A stretch of 37,680 nt of DNA from the IMG/VR virus record IMGVR_UViG_3300033571_015756, positions 1 to 37,680 of that record, one strand, 5' to 3'. The position numbers and the translations under genes are program-made. Under the pieces are notes generated by a model. It searched no databases. It was not told where the DNA came from and saw only the letters and a list, made by a program, of their open reading frames with translations. Source of the DNA: a virus. Of the stretch, positions 1 to 6,758 are shown one piece after another (the first letter of the stretch is position 1; every line of letters starts with the position of its first letter).

Positions 1-591
1 AGCAACATCGGCGGAAGTGCCTTTCCCCGCCGTTCGGCTCGGCGGAGGATCCCCGCGCAGGCTGTGGCGCTCAAAAAGTACCGCCGCGGCAGGGCGCCAG
101 TCTCCAAGGTATGCGACAACGAACACGCGACGCCGTCGCTGGGCCACTCCGAAGAACTGAGCGTCAAGAACTCGATAGGCGAACCCATACCCGAGTTCGA
201 CCAAGCCCCCGACGATGGAACCAAAGTCCCGTCCCCCGTTGGATGACAGGACGCCGGGGACGTTCTCCCAAACCACCCAAGTGGGCCGAAGTCGGTCAGC
301 AAGGCGAAGAAACTCAAGGGCCAGGTTACCGCGGTCGTCATCCAGTCCGCCTCTGAGGCCCGCGACGCTGAAGGACTGGCAGGGGGTTCCGCCGACCAGA
401 AGGTCAATTGGCCGGTAGTCGCCGGCCTGGATCGTCGTGAAGTCGCCATGACATGATACCTCGGGCCACCGATGGGCCAGCACGGCCCGGGGGAAGGCCT
501 CAATTTCGGAAAAGAACGAAGGCTTCCAGCCAAGCGGCTCCCAAGCCACGCTCGCGGCCTCAATCCCGCTGCAAACGCTGCCGTAGATCAT
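1..591 (-). CDS. DNA (cytosine-5) methyltransferase, N-terminal part, cut by window edge
   Basis: Transfers a methyl group from S-adenosylmethionine to C5 of cytosine in DNA; in a phage it probably protects against host restriction or competes with it. The reading frame is open from 591 to base 1, giving 197 residues without a stop. Motif I is GSVCSGIEA (residues 4-12), motif IV is GGTPCQSFS with the catalytic Cys at 71, motif VI is ENV (109-111) and motif VIII is QRRRR (151-155). The target recognition domain and motifs IX-X lie off the left edge, so specificity cannot be inferred. The ATG at 591-589 overlaps the upstream stop (ATGA), and no strong ribosome binding site is seen, so translation is probably coupled to the HNH gene. 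The first 11 codons after the start are mirrored, with synonymous codons, at the start of that HNH gene. Family assignment is firm. Confidence 0.95.
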   Translation of the reverse strand, partial: MIYGSVCSGIEAASVAWEPLGWKPSFFSEIEAFPRAVLAHRWPEVSCHGDFTTIQAGDYRPIDLLVGGTPCQSFSVAGLRGGLDDDRGNLALEFLRLADRLRPTWVVWENVPGVLSSNGGRDFGSIVGGLVELGYGFAYRVLDAQFFGVAQRRRRVFVVAYLGDWRPAAAVLFERHSLRGDPPPSRTAGKGTSADVA

Positions 592-1070
592 GTGGAATGC
601 TGCCGGATGTAGGCGGCCGCGCGCTCCAGAAGATCGGGGTCGTCGCGGAAGGCCCCTAGGGAGGTGTTACAAGGCCCGCAGAGCAACGCCCGCACCTTGC
701 CGGTGGCGTGGCAGTGATCAACCTTCAGGGGCCGCTCCTGACCACAGATGGCGCAACAGCCAGCCTGAGCCTTGACCATCGCCGCGTGTTGATCGCGCGT
801 GAGACCGTAGAGGCGCTTAAGCTTTTGATCTCGCCGCATCTGAAGGTGGCGTTCAGGATCAGCGAGGCGCGTCGCCTTGGTTTTCGCCAACCGAGCCTCT
901 CGGTTCTTGACGTAATGCCGGCGGCTATCTGCCAGCGCACATTCGCGGCACCAAGCGGCGCGACCCAAGCGCCCGGCCTGCTGTTTGTTGAAGTCGGTGA
1001 GCGGCTTCACGAGCTTGCACATAGTGCAGTCCTTCGCCTCGATGCCGGAGCACACGGATCCGTAAATCAC
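588..1070 (-). CDS. HNH endonuclease, recombination endonuclease VII family, with a methyltransferase-like N-terminal tag
   Basis: A 160-residue zinc-binding HNH nuclease of the T4 endonuclease VII-like family. Many phage members are free-standing homing-type nucleases. The core has zinc Cys pairs at residues 106/109 and 131/134 and the active-site motif VDHCH (D118-H121), followed by CGPCN and a helical tail. An additional N-terminal Cys cluster (CTMC and CREC) precedes it. The GTG start at 1070 overlaps the previous stop (GTGA) and has GGAG seven bases upstream. An in-frame ATG lies 23 codons further upstream, but the GTG is favoured by the ribosome site and the gene overlap. Residues 2-12 (IYGSVCSGIEA) are identical to residues 2-12 of the methyltransferase encoded directly downstream and are foreign to this nuclease family. 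The gene appears to have taken over a methyltransferase start. Confidence 0.88.
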   Translation of the reverse strand: MIYGSVCSGIEAKDCTMCKLVKPLTDFNKQQAGRLGRAAWCRECALADSRRHYVKNREARLAKTKATRLADPERHLQMRRDQKLKRLYGLTRDQHAAMVKAQAGCCAICGQERPLKVDHCHATGKVRALLCGPCNTSLGAFRDDPDLLERAAAYIRQHST

Positions 1071-1225
1071 AGCCACGCTCCAATCAGCAGGGTCACTAGA
1101 AAGCCGAGGCCCCACGCGCCCAAGAAAACCGCCAGCCACAGCGGGCAGTAAATGTCGCGCTCGGGTCGGCGGGACGGTTCGCGGAGAACGTCGAGGATGT
1201 GGAGGAAAAGCCAGCTAGGGTTCAC
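1067..1225 (-). CDS. small single-span membrane protein (52 aa)
   Basis: Short gene starting with GTG at 1225, which overlaps the upstream stop as GTGA and has AAGGAG just before it. The product begins MNPSWLFLHILDVLREP, has a charged middle (RRPERD) and ends in one strongly hydrophobic stretch (about residues 29-52) that runs to the C-terminus, so it should sit in the inner membrane with a cytoplasmic N-terminal part. Its stop overlaps the HNH start, and that gene's ribosome site lies inside this one. No family was recognised. A lysis-related role is possible but rests only on size and topology. Confidence 0.7.
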   Translation of the reverse strand: MNPSWLFLHILDVLREPSRRPERDIYCPLWLAVFLGAWGLGFLVTLLIGAWL

Positions 1226-1806
1226 TGGTCAGTCTCCTTGAGCAGAGCGCGGGCATCTGCAATGCGTCGGCTCATTACATGAAGCGGAAAGCCACTAAGG
1301 AATGTGGTGCTTTCGGTGTTGTGCCGCTCGACAGCATCAAGCGTTAACTGCATTGCGGTTACGCTGTCTTTTAGAGCCTCCACTAGCGCCTTGATCCGTT
1401 GGTTCAACCACCGTTCTTTAACAGCCGCTTTCTGCACTTCAATGTCGAAGCCTGTGGCGCGGTTTTGGGCTTCGCGCTCGAGCGTCTCGTGGATCATGAC
1501 CTCGCCCTCCAGCGCCTTGATCCGCTCGTCTTGCTTGTCCATCAGCGTGTAGCCGTAAACCACCGCCTCCTGTGCCGCTTCCCATGCTTGATCGGTCCAC
1601 ATCAGGTCGCCCTCCAGCGCCTTGATCCGCTCGGCGGATGCGGCCTGCCCGGCTCGGTAGGCGCTGGCGTCAGCAACCTCCAATTTGCCGTCGCGCTTTC
1701 CCGCATCGATTTGCGCGCAGATGTTTCGGCCAGCGGTGGAGAGGACCGAAAACCGCCTTTTCGCCCGCTCCCTCGCATACAGCAGGGCCTCGTCTGGTTC
1801 AGTCAT
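1222..1806 (-). CDS. coiled-coil phage protein with RIKALE repeats (194 aa)
   Basis: The product starts MTEPDEALLYARERAKRR and is largely helical. A short motif, (E/Q)RIKAL(E/V), occurs three times, twice as ERIKALEG and once as QRIKALVE, spaced roughly 38-45 residues apart, which suggests a repeated helical hairpin or coiled coil. The start at 1806 is chosen over an ATG 16 codons upstream because AAAGGAG lies about eight bases before it. The stop overlaps the GTG of the next gene. No enzymatic motif was seen. A scaffold or host-interaction role is only a guess. Confidence 0.75.
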   Translation of the reverse strand: MTEPDEALLYARERAKRRFSVLSTAGRNICAQIDAGKRDGKLEVADASAYRAGQAASAERIKALEGDLMWTDQAWEAAQEAVVYGYTLMDKQDERIKALEGEVMIHETLEREAQNRATGFDIEVQKAAVKERWLNQRIKALVEALKDSVTAMQLTLDAVERHNTESTTFLSGFPLHVMSRRIADARALLKETDQ

Positions 1807-1831
1807 CGTGCAGTCTCCTTTGTGATCTCTC

Positions 1832-2383
1832 TCATATGAACGCCCCCACCGCACAGGTGATTGCCATAGCGAGCCCGTAGCCCAGGCCCCGGGTCCGCTC
1901 CACTTTGGCGTTCCACTCGTCGTTCCAAGGTTCGCCGGTCTTTTGGCATTGGATCAACAGGGTGCCGAGGCCAAACGCGAGCGATGCCGCGACGCTGGCG
2001 TAGATCAGCATCAACACCGTAGTCAGGATCCATGGGCCTTTGAAGACGTAAACTAGGCCAGCGGAGAGGACGGCGATCAAATGCCTCAGGACAGCGTTCC
2101 GCCGCTCCCGCGGGTTTGTTGGCGCCGCCGCGCCGTGCTTGAAATCCAGGCTCCTGTAAGGAACCCAAAACAGGCCGAGGGACGCGCCCCAAGGGCCAGC
2201 CGCGGCATAGCCCAGCGCCGCGCCGATCACGCCGCCACCGATGAAACCGAGGCTCCGGCCGCCAAGCGGCCCCAACACCTTTTCACCGCCGGCCCCGACC
2301 CGCCGATCCGCCCATTGAAACAGGAAGGGCAAAGCAGCTGCCGACGCCATTTTCACGATCAGTTCACTCTCCATCGTAGTCAT
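1832..2383 (-). CDS. multi-span membrane protein (about 183 aa)
   Basis: Hydrophobic protein with about three or four likely transmembrane segments: a glycine-rich one around residues 45-75, one or two around 98-145, and one at the C-terminus (about 165-183). A basic loop (PRERR) lies after the first region. It overlaps the upstream HTH gene by about 20 bases. The start is uncertain: ATG 2383, ATG 2374 and a GTG further in are all possible, and the GGAGAG at the end of the HTH gene would suit the last. The next gene begins 26 bases downstream. No family was recognised; a holin-like or superinfection-exclusion role cannot be excluded. Confidence 0.7.
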   Translation of the reverse strand: MTTMESELIVKMASAAALPFLFQWADRRVGAGGEKVLGPLGGRSLGFIGGGVIGAALGYAAAGPWGASLGLFWVPYRSLDFKHGAAAPTNPRERRNAVLRHLIAVLSAGLVYVFKGPWILTTVLMLIYASVAASLAFGLGTLLIQCQKTGEPWNDEWNAKVERTRGLGYGLAMAITCAVGAFI

Positions 2384-2630
2384 CGCCCCACAGAAGATGA
2401 TCCGGCCGGTAACCGGCCAGAAAGGCTCCTACGGCCACAGAGACCGGGCCGCTGATCTCACGGCGCCCGTTCTCCATTGAACGCACCCGGGTCTTCGGGC
2501 CGATGTCCTCGGGGTCGTACCAACGCCCCAGCTTCAGCGCCCGTCCCATCAGGCCCATGCCCCACCCCAGGTTCTTCCGCGCCTGGAAGAACTCATCAGG
2601 CGTCATGGCGTCTGGATAGACTGTTGTCAT
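2364..2630 (-). CDS. helix-turn-helix DNA-binding protein (Cro/XRE-like)
   Basis: An 88-residue protein with the layout of small XRE-type regulators common in high-GC proteobacterial phages and plasmids. It has MTPDEFFQARKNLGW near residue 9, then a helix-turn-helix region, then the typical recognition and dimer segment RSMENGRREISGPV followed by a helix (AVGAFLAG). It probably binds DNA as a dimer and regulates a phage promoter. The target cannot be read from the sequence, although the iterated elements at 7456-7520 or the CGGAC boxes at 9672-9788 are candidates. The ATG overlaps the upstream stop as ATGA. Fold assignment is likely; the role is inference. Confidence 0.72.
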   Translation of the reverse strand: MTTVYPDAMTPDEFFQARKNLGWGMGLMGRALKLGRWYDPEDIGPKTRVRSMENGRREISGPVSVAVGAFLAGYRPDHLLWGDDYDGE

Positions 2631-2824
2631 CGTTGCACCTCTTTCGCCGCAGCACGAAAAGCCTGGCCGATGGCGGCGATCATCTGGTCAGGAAAGATGG
2701 ACAGCCAGCGCGCCGCTTCAGCGCGCTCCTGAAAGGTCATGTCATGGAACATCTCGGCCTCCTCGAGGGCGTTGGACACCGCGTCCCTGAGGCGAGCTCC
2801 ATCAAGCCGCGGCGAGGGGCGCAT
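2627..2824 (-). CDS. small helical phage protein (65 aa)
   Basis: Starts MRPSPRLDGARLRDAVSNAL and is predicted to be all-helical and soluble. GGAGG lies six bases before the ATG at 2824, inside the end of the previous gene, which it overlaps by 23 bases. The stop overlaps the HTH gene start. No family was recognised. Co-expression with the HTH protein is implied by the overlap. Confidence 0.65.
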   Translation of the reverse strand: MRPSPRLDGARLRDAVSNALEEAEMFHDMTFQERAEAARWLSIFPDQMIAAIGQAFRAAAKEVQR

Positions 2825-3131
2825 CGGGATCCTCCATCATGATCCGGTACTCGACCCCGTCGATCCAGCCATTGGCATGCACGGCGCCGGGGTGATCTGC
2901 CCTCACAAAATCCATAGGGCCATCGGGGCGAACCCAAACCTGCACCAGGCCGTCCGACTCCCAGCCATGGGGAACCAGCCAGATCTTGGGAGGCTTGCCC
3001 TTGTACGCGCTCATCATCAGCAGACGGCGGTCGCCAAGAGGCCGGGGCATTCCCTGCGGCCAATGGTCAACCGAGACATAGAACAGCCGGCCATGGAACA
3101 TGGCTTCGACAGAGGGCTTGGGCGGGAACAT
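2802..3131 (-). CDS. hypothetical phage protein (109 aa), first gene of a leftward chain
   Basis: Begins MFPPKPSVEAMFHGRLFYVS and looks like a small beta-rich soluble protein with many Trp and Pro residues (for example IWLVPHGWESDGLVQVW). No signal peptide or membrane segment is present. AAAGGAG lies seven bases before the ATG. Just upstream is one of the six hairpin leaders (3139-3165), so this gene probably heads the chain running left to the methyltransferase. Function unknown. Confidence 0.7.
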   Translation of the reverse strand: MFPPKPSVEAMFHGRLFYVSVDHWPQGMPRPLGDRRLLMMSAYKGKPPKIWLVPHGWESDGLVQVWVRPDGPMDFVRADHPGAVHANGWIDGVEYRIMMEDPDAPLAAA

Positions 3132-3138
3132 TCCACTT

Positions 3139-3165
3139 CTCCTTTGAGGTAGGCCACAGCGGCCA
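3139..3165 (-). promoter_or_regulatory. hairpin leader element, copy 1
   Basis: On the minus strand: GGCC-GCTGT-GGCC stem-loop, then TACCTCAAAGGAG, which ends in the ribosome binding site of the gene starting at 3131. It belongs to the family also found at 6963, 7431, 8579, 8999 and 9639. A related GTTAGACTAAC sequence lies just upstream. Confidence 0.6.
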
Positions 3166-3199
3166 GGGAAGCGTTAGTCTAACTGGGATTCAGGCAAAA

Positions 3200-3236
3200 G
3201 AAAACCCCCTGCGCCGAGGGGAGGGGCGCAGGGGGT
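3200..3236 (-). terminator. rho-independent terminator for the 5182-3295 genes
   Basis: The minus strand carries a 12-bp perfect stem (ACCCCCTGCGCC pairing with GGCGCAGGGGGT) and a nine-base loop, followed directly by TTTTCTTTTG. It lies 60-95 bases past the end of the 89-residue gene and separates it from the next leader, so it closes the transcription unit that carries the large virion-like protein. Confidence 0.85.
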
Positions 3237-3294
3237 CCGAGAGAGGTCTGACTACCAGGAAACAAGGCGAAGATGCGCCGGATCCTGGATGTCG

Positions 3295-3564
3295 TCAAGC
3301 CTCAGGCGCGGCCTTGGCCTTCGCAGCCTTCGGAGCCGGGGCCACAGTCACCACGGCAGCAAGGTCAGCAGCAGAGGCTGACACCGCTTCGGCCAAGTTC
3401 GCCAGAACCTCGGGATCCGAAGCATGAGCGCGGATCGCATCAGCGATGGCGTCCAGAGACCGGGAGATGGTGTCCAGCGGAGCCAGGCCAGCAGCCTGAA
3501 TGTCGCGGAAGGCGTTCTCCAGCCGCTGACGAGGTGTGGGAGGGGGGATGTCGTAGTTGGCCAT
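3295..3564 (-). CDS. small helical phage protein (89 aa)
   Basis: Starts MANYDIPPPTPRQRLENAF and continues as a helical region, ending in an Ala/Lys/Pro-rich tail (APAPKAAKAKAAPEA). GAGGAG lies eight bases before the ATG. It follows the large virion-like gene by 16 bases and precedes a strong terminator, so the two are probably co-transcribed. It may be a chaperone or accessory virion component for that protein, but only the position suggests this. Confidence 0.7.
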   Translation of the reverse strand: MANYDIPPPTPRQRLENAFRDIQAAGLAPLDTISRSLDAIADAIRAHASDPEVLANLAEAVSASAADLAAVVTVAPAPKAAKAKAAPEA

Positions 3565-3580
3565 GATCGTGTCTCCTCTG

Positions 3581-5182
3581 TTAGGACATGGCTTCCTGGC
3601 CGATCAGCGATGCGCCGACGTTGCCGGCAAAGGCAGCAGGCGTGGTGATCGCGACCGTCAGGATGTCCGGGGCCGATCCCCGGATGGTGTTGTAGAGCGG
3701 GAAGAAGTTGCTCAGGTCATAGGACTGCAGACCTCCCGAGGGAAGCGGGGCGTTATAGACGACCTCGCCGCCAGTCAGGGACGTGGCAGAAACATCTCGC
3801 TCGGCAAACGAGTTCACCGAACCCAGCGAGTACAGCGTCGCCCAGTTCGCACCAGTCAGCGCCACGGGGCTCTGGAACGTCGAGCCGATCAGTTCCAGGG
3901 TGCAGTTGGCGGAGGAGAAGATCTGCAGGGTCTGAGGCAGGATTTGACCGCGGTCGATGATGCCGAGGATGTAGTTGGCCCCCGCCGCCGGCGCCGTGGC
4001 CAGAGCCCCACCAGTCACGTTGTCCACGTAGGTCAGTGTGTTCGTCGTGTTCGCGGTGACCCGACCGATTTGGCCTTGGCCAACAGCCCCCGTGCCGCGG
4101 AAGAACACATACTTCCCGACCCACTGGCCAGCCGTCCAAGGATTGCCCGCGACCGTGCAGGAGGTGGTGGTCGCACCGGCCTGGATAGCCGCGCCGCCCG
4201 CCGGCAGGGTGCCGTTGGCGCCAGAGTAGGCCGCATCCACGCCGTACTCGAGCGTGCCCATGACCCGATAACGAATTGAGAGCAGCGGATAGCGGGTTGC
4301 AGAAGCGCCAGGCGCCCGGGTCGGCGCGCCTGCCGCCATGCCGTACCCGTAAGTAAAGCCGCGCTGCTGGTCGATCTTGCCCTCGGCCAGAACCGAGACG
4401 CCGTAGTGGACCATGTTGCTGCCGGAGGCCGCGGTGCCGACGTTGCGGAGCTCGTACCGCACAGGCAGGTTGCCGGTCCTGGCCCAGGGGACCGTTTGAG
4501 CCGCAGCCGTGGACGGTCCCCAGGTCGGGTAATTGCCGAAGCCGATTTGATGCAGGACGAAGGGGGTGCCATTGACGACCACGCCCCACCGGATTGTGCC
4601 GGCGCCGTACCAAGCGTACTCAATCCAGTACATTTGGATCCGGCGGAAATCGATGGTGTCCTTGATGCCATAGGGATCCGACCACTGCTCATAGCCGATC
4701 CGGGTATCCACCGGGACGCCTCCCGTGTCGGTGCGCCAGACCACGTACATGCCTGAGGGATTGGTCCCCGGAACGCTATCGCCCTGCTCGAAGAAGCAGC
4801 CGTTGCCGTCGTCGAAGAAACCCACGCGCTGGCGGGAGTTGGTCACCGGCGCCCCGAAGAGCATGCCAGTCGCCATGTAGGAGGTCTTGCCAGGCTGGTA
4901 CCGGATGTAGGGCCGGGTCTGGCGGATGGCGAGGTCGTTGGCGCTGGTCGTGACCGCCATCGTGACGCCACCCAGACCGGAGGTCGGGGTGACCGTGGCA
5001 GAACCCGTGGTGAACACTTCCCAGCGCATGGGTTGTCCGCCGTATTCGAAGTCGGCCTCGAAAAGGTTCTGACTCTCGGAAATCTTCAGCTTCCCGAGGT
5101 TGTCAAGGAAGCGCCCGGGATAGTACTGGCGCATGGCTCCAGGGTAGATGTCGAAGCCGGGAGAGTTCTGGGGTGACGGCAT
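3581..5182 (-). CDS. large virion-like structural protein (533 aa), possible fibre or decoration protein
   Basis: Begins MPSPQNSPGFDIYPGAMRQ and continues with YYPGRFLDNLGKL, a start resembling hypothetical virion proteins of environmental phages. The sequence is rich in Gly, Thr, Tyr and Asn, beta-structured, without membrane segments, and has lectin-like stretches such as RVGFFDDGNGCFFEQGD (about residues 120-140). A Thr/Ala/Gly-rich segment near residues 340-410 (AGGAAIQAGATTTSCTVAG) resembles phage fibre repeats. ATG 5182 is chosen over 5227 because GAGG lies eight bases before it. It is a structural-looking gene on the strand opposite the other structural genes, with its own terminator. 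A receptor-binding or head-fibre role is plausible. The structural assignment is moderate and the exact role unknown. Confidence 0.72.
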   Translation of the reverse strand: MPSPQNSPGFDIYPGAMRQYYPGRFLDNLGKLKISESQNLFEADFEYGGQPMRWEVFTTGSATVTPTSGLGGVTMAVTTSANDLAIRQTRPYIRYQPGKTSYMATGMLFGAPVTNSRQRVGFFDDGNGCFFEQGDSVPGTNPSGMYVVWRTDTGGVPVDTRIGYEQWSDPYGIKDTIDFRRIQMYWIEYAWYGAGTIRWGVVVNGTPFVLHQIGFGNYPTWGPSTAAAQTVPWARTGNLPVRYELRNVGTAASGSNMVHYGVSVLAEGKIDQQRGFTYGYGMAAGAPTRAPGASATRYPLLSIRYRVMGTLEYGVDAAYSGANGTLPAGGAAIQAGATTTSCTVAGNPWTAGQWVGKYVFFRGTGAVGQGQIGRVTANTTNTLTYVDNVTGGALATAPAAGANYILGIIDRGQILPQTLQIFSSANCTLELIGSTFQSPVALTGANWATLYSLGSVNSFAERDVSATSLTGGEVVYNAPLPSGGLQSYDLSNFFPLYNTIRGSAPDILTVAITTPAAFAGNVGASLIGQEAMS

Positions 5183-5195
5183 GGCAGAGCCTCGT

Positions 5196-5223
5196 TTGCG
5201 AAATGAGGCACAAGGCATATCAT
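5196..5223 (+). promoter_or_regulatory. candidate sigma70-type promoter for the basic-peptide island
   Basis: TTGCGA (5196-5201), a 16-base spacer and TATCAT (5218-5223). The -10 box matches the consensus at five of six positions and the -35 at four. It lies in the 87-base gap between the leftward gene starting at 5182 and the rightward island. A hairpin (CGCCAG and CTGGCG, 5230-5249) sits at the predicted transcript start, before the ribosome site at 5259. Confidence 0.5.
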
Positions 5224-5269
5224 GCAAGCCGCCAGCGCCAAACCTGGCGTCTCAGAGCGGAGATCTCCA

Positions 5270-5371
5270 ATGTACGGACACAAGACGCCCTCAGGGCGGA
5301 TGGGCAGCGCGATGCCCGACAAGATGGTTAAGCGGGCGGCCAAGCGCACCCGCAAGACCAAGAGGGCGTAA
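5270..5371 (+). CDS. polybasic mini-protein (33 aa)
   Basis: Begins MYGHKTPSGRMGSAMPDKMV and ends in an Arg/Lys-rich tail (KRAAKRTRKTKRA), giving it a strong positive charge. GGAG lies seven bases before the ATG. It is the first gene of a rightward island of four basic products inside the leftward block. DNA binding or condensation is a reasonable inference from composition alone; no family was recognised. Confidence 0.65.
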   Translation: MYGHKTPSGRMGSAMPDKMVKRAAKRTRKTKRA

Positions 5372-5373
5372 TC

Positions 5374-5403
5374 ATGGCCAAGCGCAAATCCAAGCGGTGC
5401 TGA
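5374..5403 (+). CDS. basic micro-ORF MAKRKSKRC (9 aa)
   Basis: Ten codons including the stop, starting three bases after the previous stop, with GAGGG about eight bases upstream. It would be ignored on size, but a near match, MARKRKSRRK, is encoded behind a strong ribosome site at 18260. It may be a real micro-peptide or a leader controlling the gene at 5407. Confidence 0.4.
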   Translation: MAKRKSKRC

Positions 5404-5406
5404 TCC

Positions 5407-5550
5407 ATGCCCCTCAAGCAGGGATCAAGCAGGAAGACCATCAGCGAGAACATCTCGCGTGAGGTGCGCCGCGGTCGGCCGCAGAAGCAGGCCGTGGCCA
5501 TCGCTCTCTCAACCGCTCGCAAGTCGAAGCGGAAGGGGAAGAGGAAGTAA
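5407..5550 (+). CDS. small conserved basic phage protein (47 aa), DUF6496-like
   Basis: Begins [20 protein letters not shown] and contains [14 protein letters not shown], followed by a Lys/Arg-rich tail. This matches a widespread phage family whose members read MPxKxGSSxKxIxxNI followed by [13 protein letters not shown] recall it as DUF6496, though the number is from memory. Function is unknown and the ribosome site is weak, so coupling to the upstream micro-ORF is possible. The stop overlaps the next start (TAATG). Confidence 0.8.
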   Translation: MPLKQGSSRKTISENISREVRRGRPQKQAVAIALSTARKSKRKGKRK

Positions 5551-5837
5551 TGCCTAAGACGCCCGCCTGGCAGCGCAAAGCCGGTAAGAGCCCTCGCGGC
5601 GGTCTGAACGCCAAAGGGCGGGCGTCGTACAATCGCGCCAATCCAAGCAAGCCGGGGCTGAAGCGCCCGCAGCCTGAGGGTGGGGCCAGGAAGGCCTCGT
5701 TCTGCGCCCGCATGCAGGGCATGAAGCGGAAGTTGACCAGCAGCAAGACCGCCCGGGACCCGAACAGCCGGATCAACAAAAGCCTCAGGGCCTGGAACTG
5801 CTCGGGATCCCGGAAGCGGAAATCTACCCGGCGCTGA
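5550..5837 (+). CDS. conserved basic phage protein (95 aa), DUF6321-like
   Basis: Begins [20 protein letters not shown] and contains KGRASYNR, then RKASFCARMQGMKRKLTSSK and DPNSRINKSLRAWNC, ending in a basic tail. These blocks are characteristic of a small protein common in podoviruses and other marine or environmental phages, which I recall as DUF6321. It is strongly basic and likely nucleic-acid associated or a minor virion component; the function is not established. It is last in the basic island, and about 50 bases separate it from the convergent leftward gene. Confidence 0.8.
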   Translation: MPKTPAWQRKAGKSPRGGLNAKGRASYNRANPSKPGLKRPQPEGGARKASFCARMQGMKRKLTSSKTARDPNSRINKSLRAWNCSGSRKRKSTRR

Positions 5838-5887
5838 CACCGGCCATCTAACGAGGATTCCCCCGTGCGCGGGCCCGAGAGCGCCGG

Positions 5888-6049
5888 CTAGGCCCGGGCC
5901 ACCCCCAGGATCACAACCCGGAACCCCTGCGCCCGCAGGCGCCGCCTGGCGAATTGCGCCGCCAGCCCAGCCCGATAAGCCTGTAAGGTGATGCGACCTC
6001 GAGAGCCGGTCGGCAGCTGATAGGTGACAGTCCAGGACGGTTCGGACAT
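5888..6049 (-). CDS. small hypothetical protein (53 aa)
   Basis: Begins MSEPSWTVTYQLPTGSRGRI and ends with a basic helix (AAQFARRRLRAQGFRVVILG). GGAG lies seven bases before the ATG at 6049. The form, a beta strand followed by a helix and another strand, resembles small phage proteins of unknown function. It is last in the chain that runs leftward from 6952. Confidence 0.6.
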   Translation of the reverse strand: MSEPSWTVTYQLPTGSRGRITLQAYRAGLAAQFARRRLRAQGFRVVILGVARA

Positions 6050-6098
6050 GGCGAGCTCCAAAGAAAGCGGCCCGAGGTTTCCCCCGGGCCGCAGTGGA

Positions 6099-6281
6099 TC
6101 AAATGGCATGCGCCAGGCGGGCGAGGGCCAGCAGGGCGAAACCGATCAGGACCGAGGTCCGCACCTCTCGGATACGCGCCCGCCGATCCTCGCCCCGGTG
6201 AGCCGCGGCAGACAGGCTTTGAACGGCACCGTAGGCCACACAGATGGCGAGGTAGGCCAGGAGGGAGACCGACGGGTTCAT
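6099..6281 (-). CDS. small two-span membrane protein (60 aa)
   Basis: Begins MNPSVSLLAYLAICVAYGAV. It has one hydrophobic segment at about residues 5-25, a charged middle (HRGEDRRARIREVR) and a second hydrophobic segment at about 43-58. The ATG overlaps the stop of the preceding 34-residue membrane protein (ATGA). Two adjacent small membrane proteins in a phage suggest holin or accessory lysis proteins, but no lysin was recognised nearby. Confidence 0.68.
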   Translation of the reverse strand: MNPSVSLLAYLAICVAYGAVQSLSAAAHRGEDRRARIREVRTSVLIGFALLALARLAHAI

Positions 6282-6382
6282 TGCGCCCCCAGAGCCGCCA
6301 GAACGCCCAGCAGCAGCCCCAGGCCACCGAACGTGGCCACGGTGAGGGCGCCGCGCAGGATCAACAGGAGGGCCTCACGCAT
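6278..6382 (-). CDS. very small single-span membrane protein (34 aa)
   Basis: Begins MREALLLILRGALTVATFGG and is almost entirely one hydrophobic segment. GGGAG lies seven bases before the ATG at 6382, within the end of the preceding gene. An in-frame ATG two codons upstream is too close to that site. The stop overlaps the next membrane protein gene. It is supported by the overlaps on both sides rather than by homology. Confidence 0.58.
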   Translation of the reverse strand: MREALLLILRGALTVATFGGLGLLLGVLAALGAQ

Positions 6383-6758
6383 GATCATGCTCCCACTGCT
6401 CGAGCTCTTGCGCCCGGTCAGCCTTCAACGCAGTGAAGCGCGCCCGCATCTCCTCTTTCAGCGCATTGACCTTCGCCCTGGCCCGAGCCGCTCGCAATTC
6501 CAGATCATCCGCGATATCGATCAGGGCGTGCAGTTTCTGAAGCGGGGTCAGGTCAGGAACCTCCACCTGATTCCGATAATCCCAACCGATGTCGCCGCAC
6601 TCTGAGCAATACAGATCGCCCGTATTCGGCCCATCGCTGGGGTCCCAGCTTTGCGTCTTCACATTCCAGTAGAACGTCCCATCAGCAGTGATGCAGTGGG
6701 TGGCGTCCGGCGCGTCCGGGTCGCCGCAATCCGGGCAGTGGTACGTGATCCGGCTCAT
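6375..6758 (-). CDS. zinc-ribbon protein with C-terminal coiled coil (127 aa)
   Basis: Begins MSRITYHCPDCGDPDAPDAT. Two Cys knuckles (CPDCGD near residue 8 and CSECGD near residue 50) frame a Trp/Tyr-rich segment and form a probable zinc ribbon. From about residue 70 the chain is a charged helix (AARARAKVNALKEEMRARF). The start at 6758 overlaps the upstream stop. Such proteins are common in phage accessory regions and may bind nucleic acid or protein partners; function unknown. Confidence 0.72.
   Translation of the reverse strand: MSRITYHCPDCGDPDAPDATHCITADGTFYWNVKTQSWDPSDGPNTGDLYCSECGDIGWDYRNQVEVPDLTPLQKLHALIDIADDLELRAARARAKVNALKEEMRARFTALKADRAQELEQWEHDHA

Noticed and set aside
64-418. Three short plus-strand open frames at the left edge
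   Set aside because: They lie opposite the methyltransferase gene, whose motifs are unmistakable.
5838-5887. Inverted G/C repeat between convergent genes, considered as a bidirectional terminator
   Set aside because: It has GGGCCCG and GGCCCGGGCC palindromes but no T run on either strand; too weak to call.
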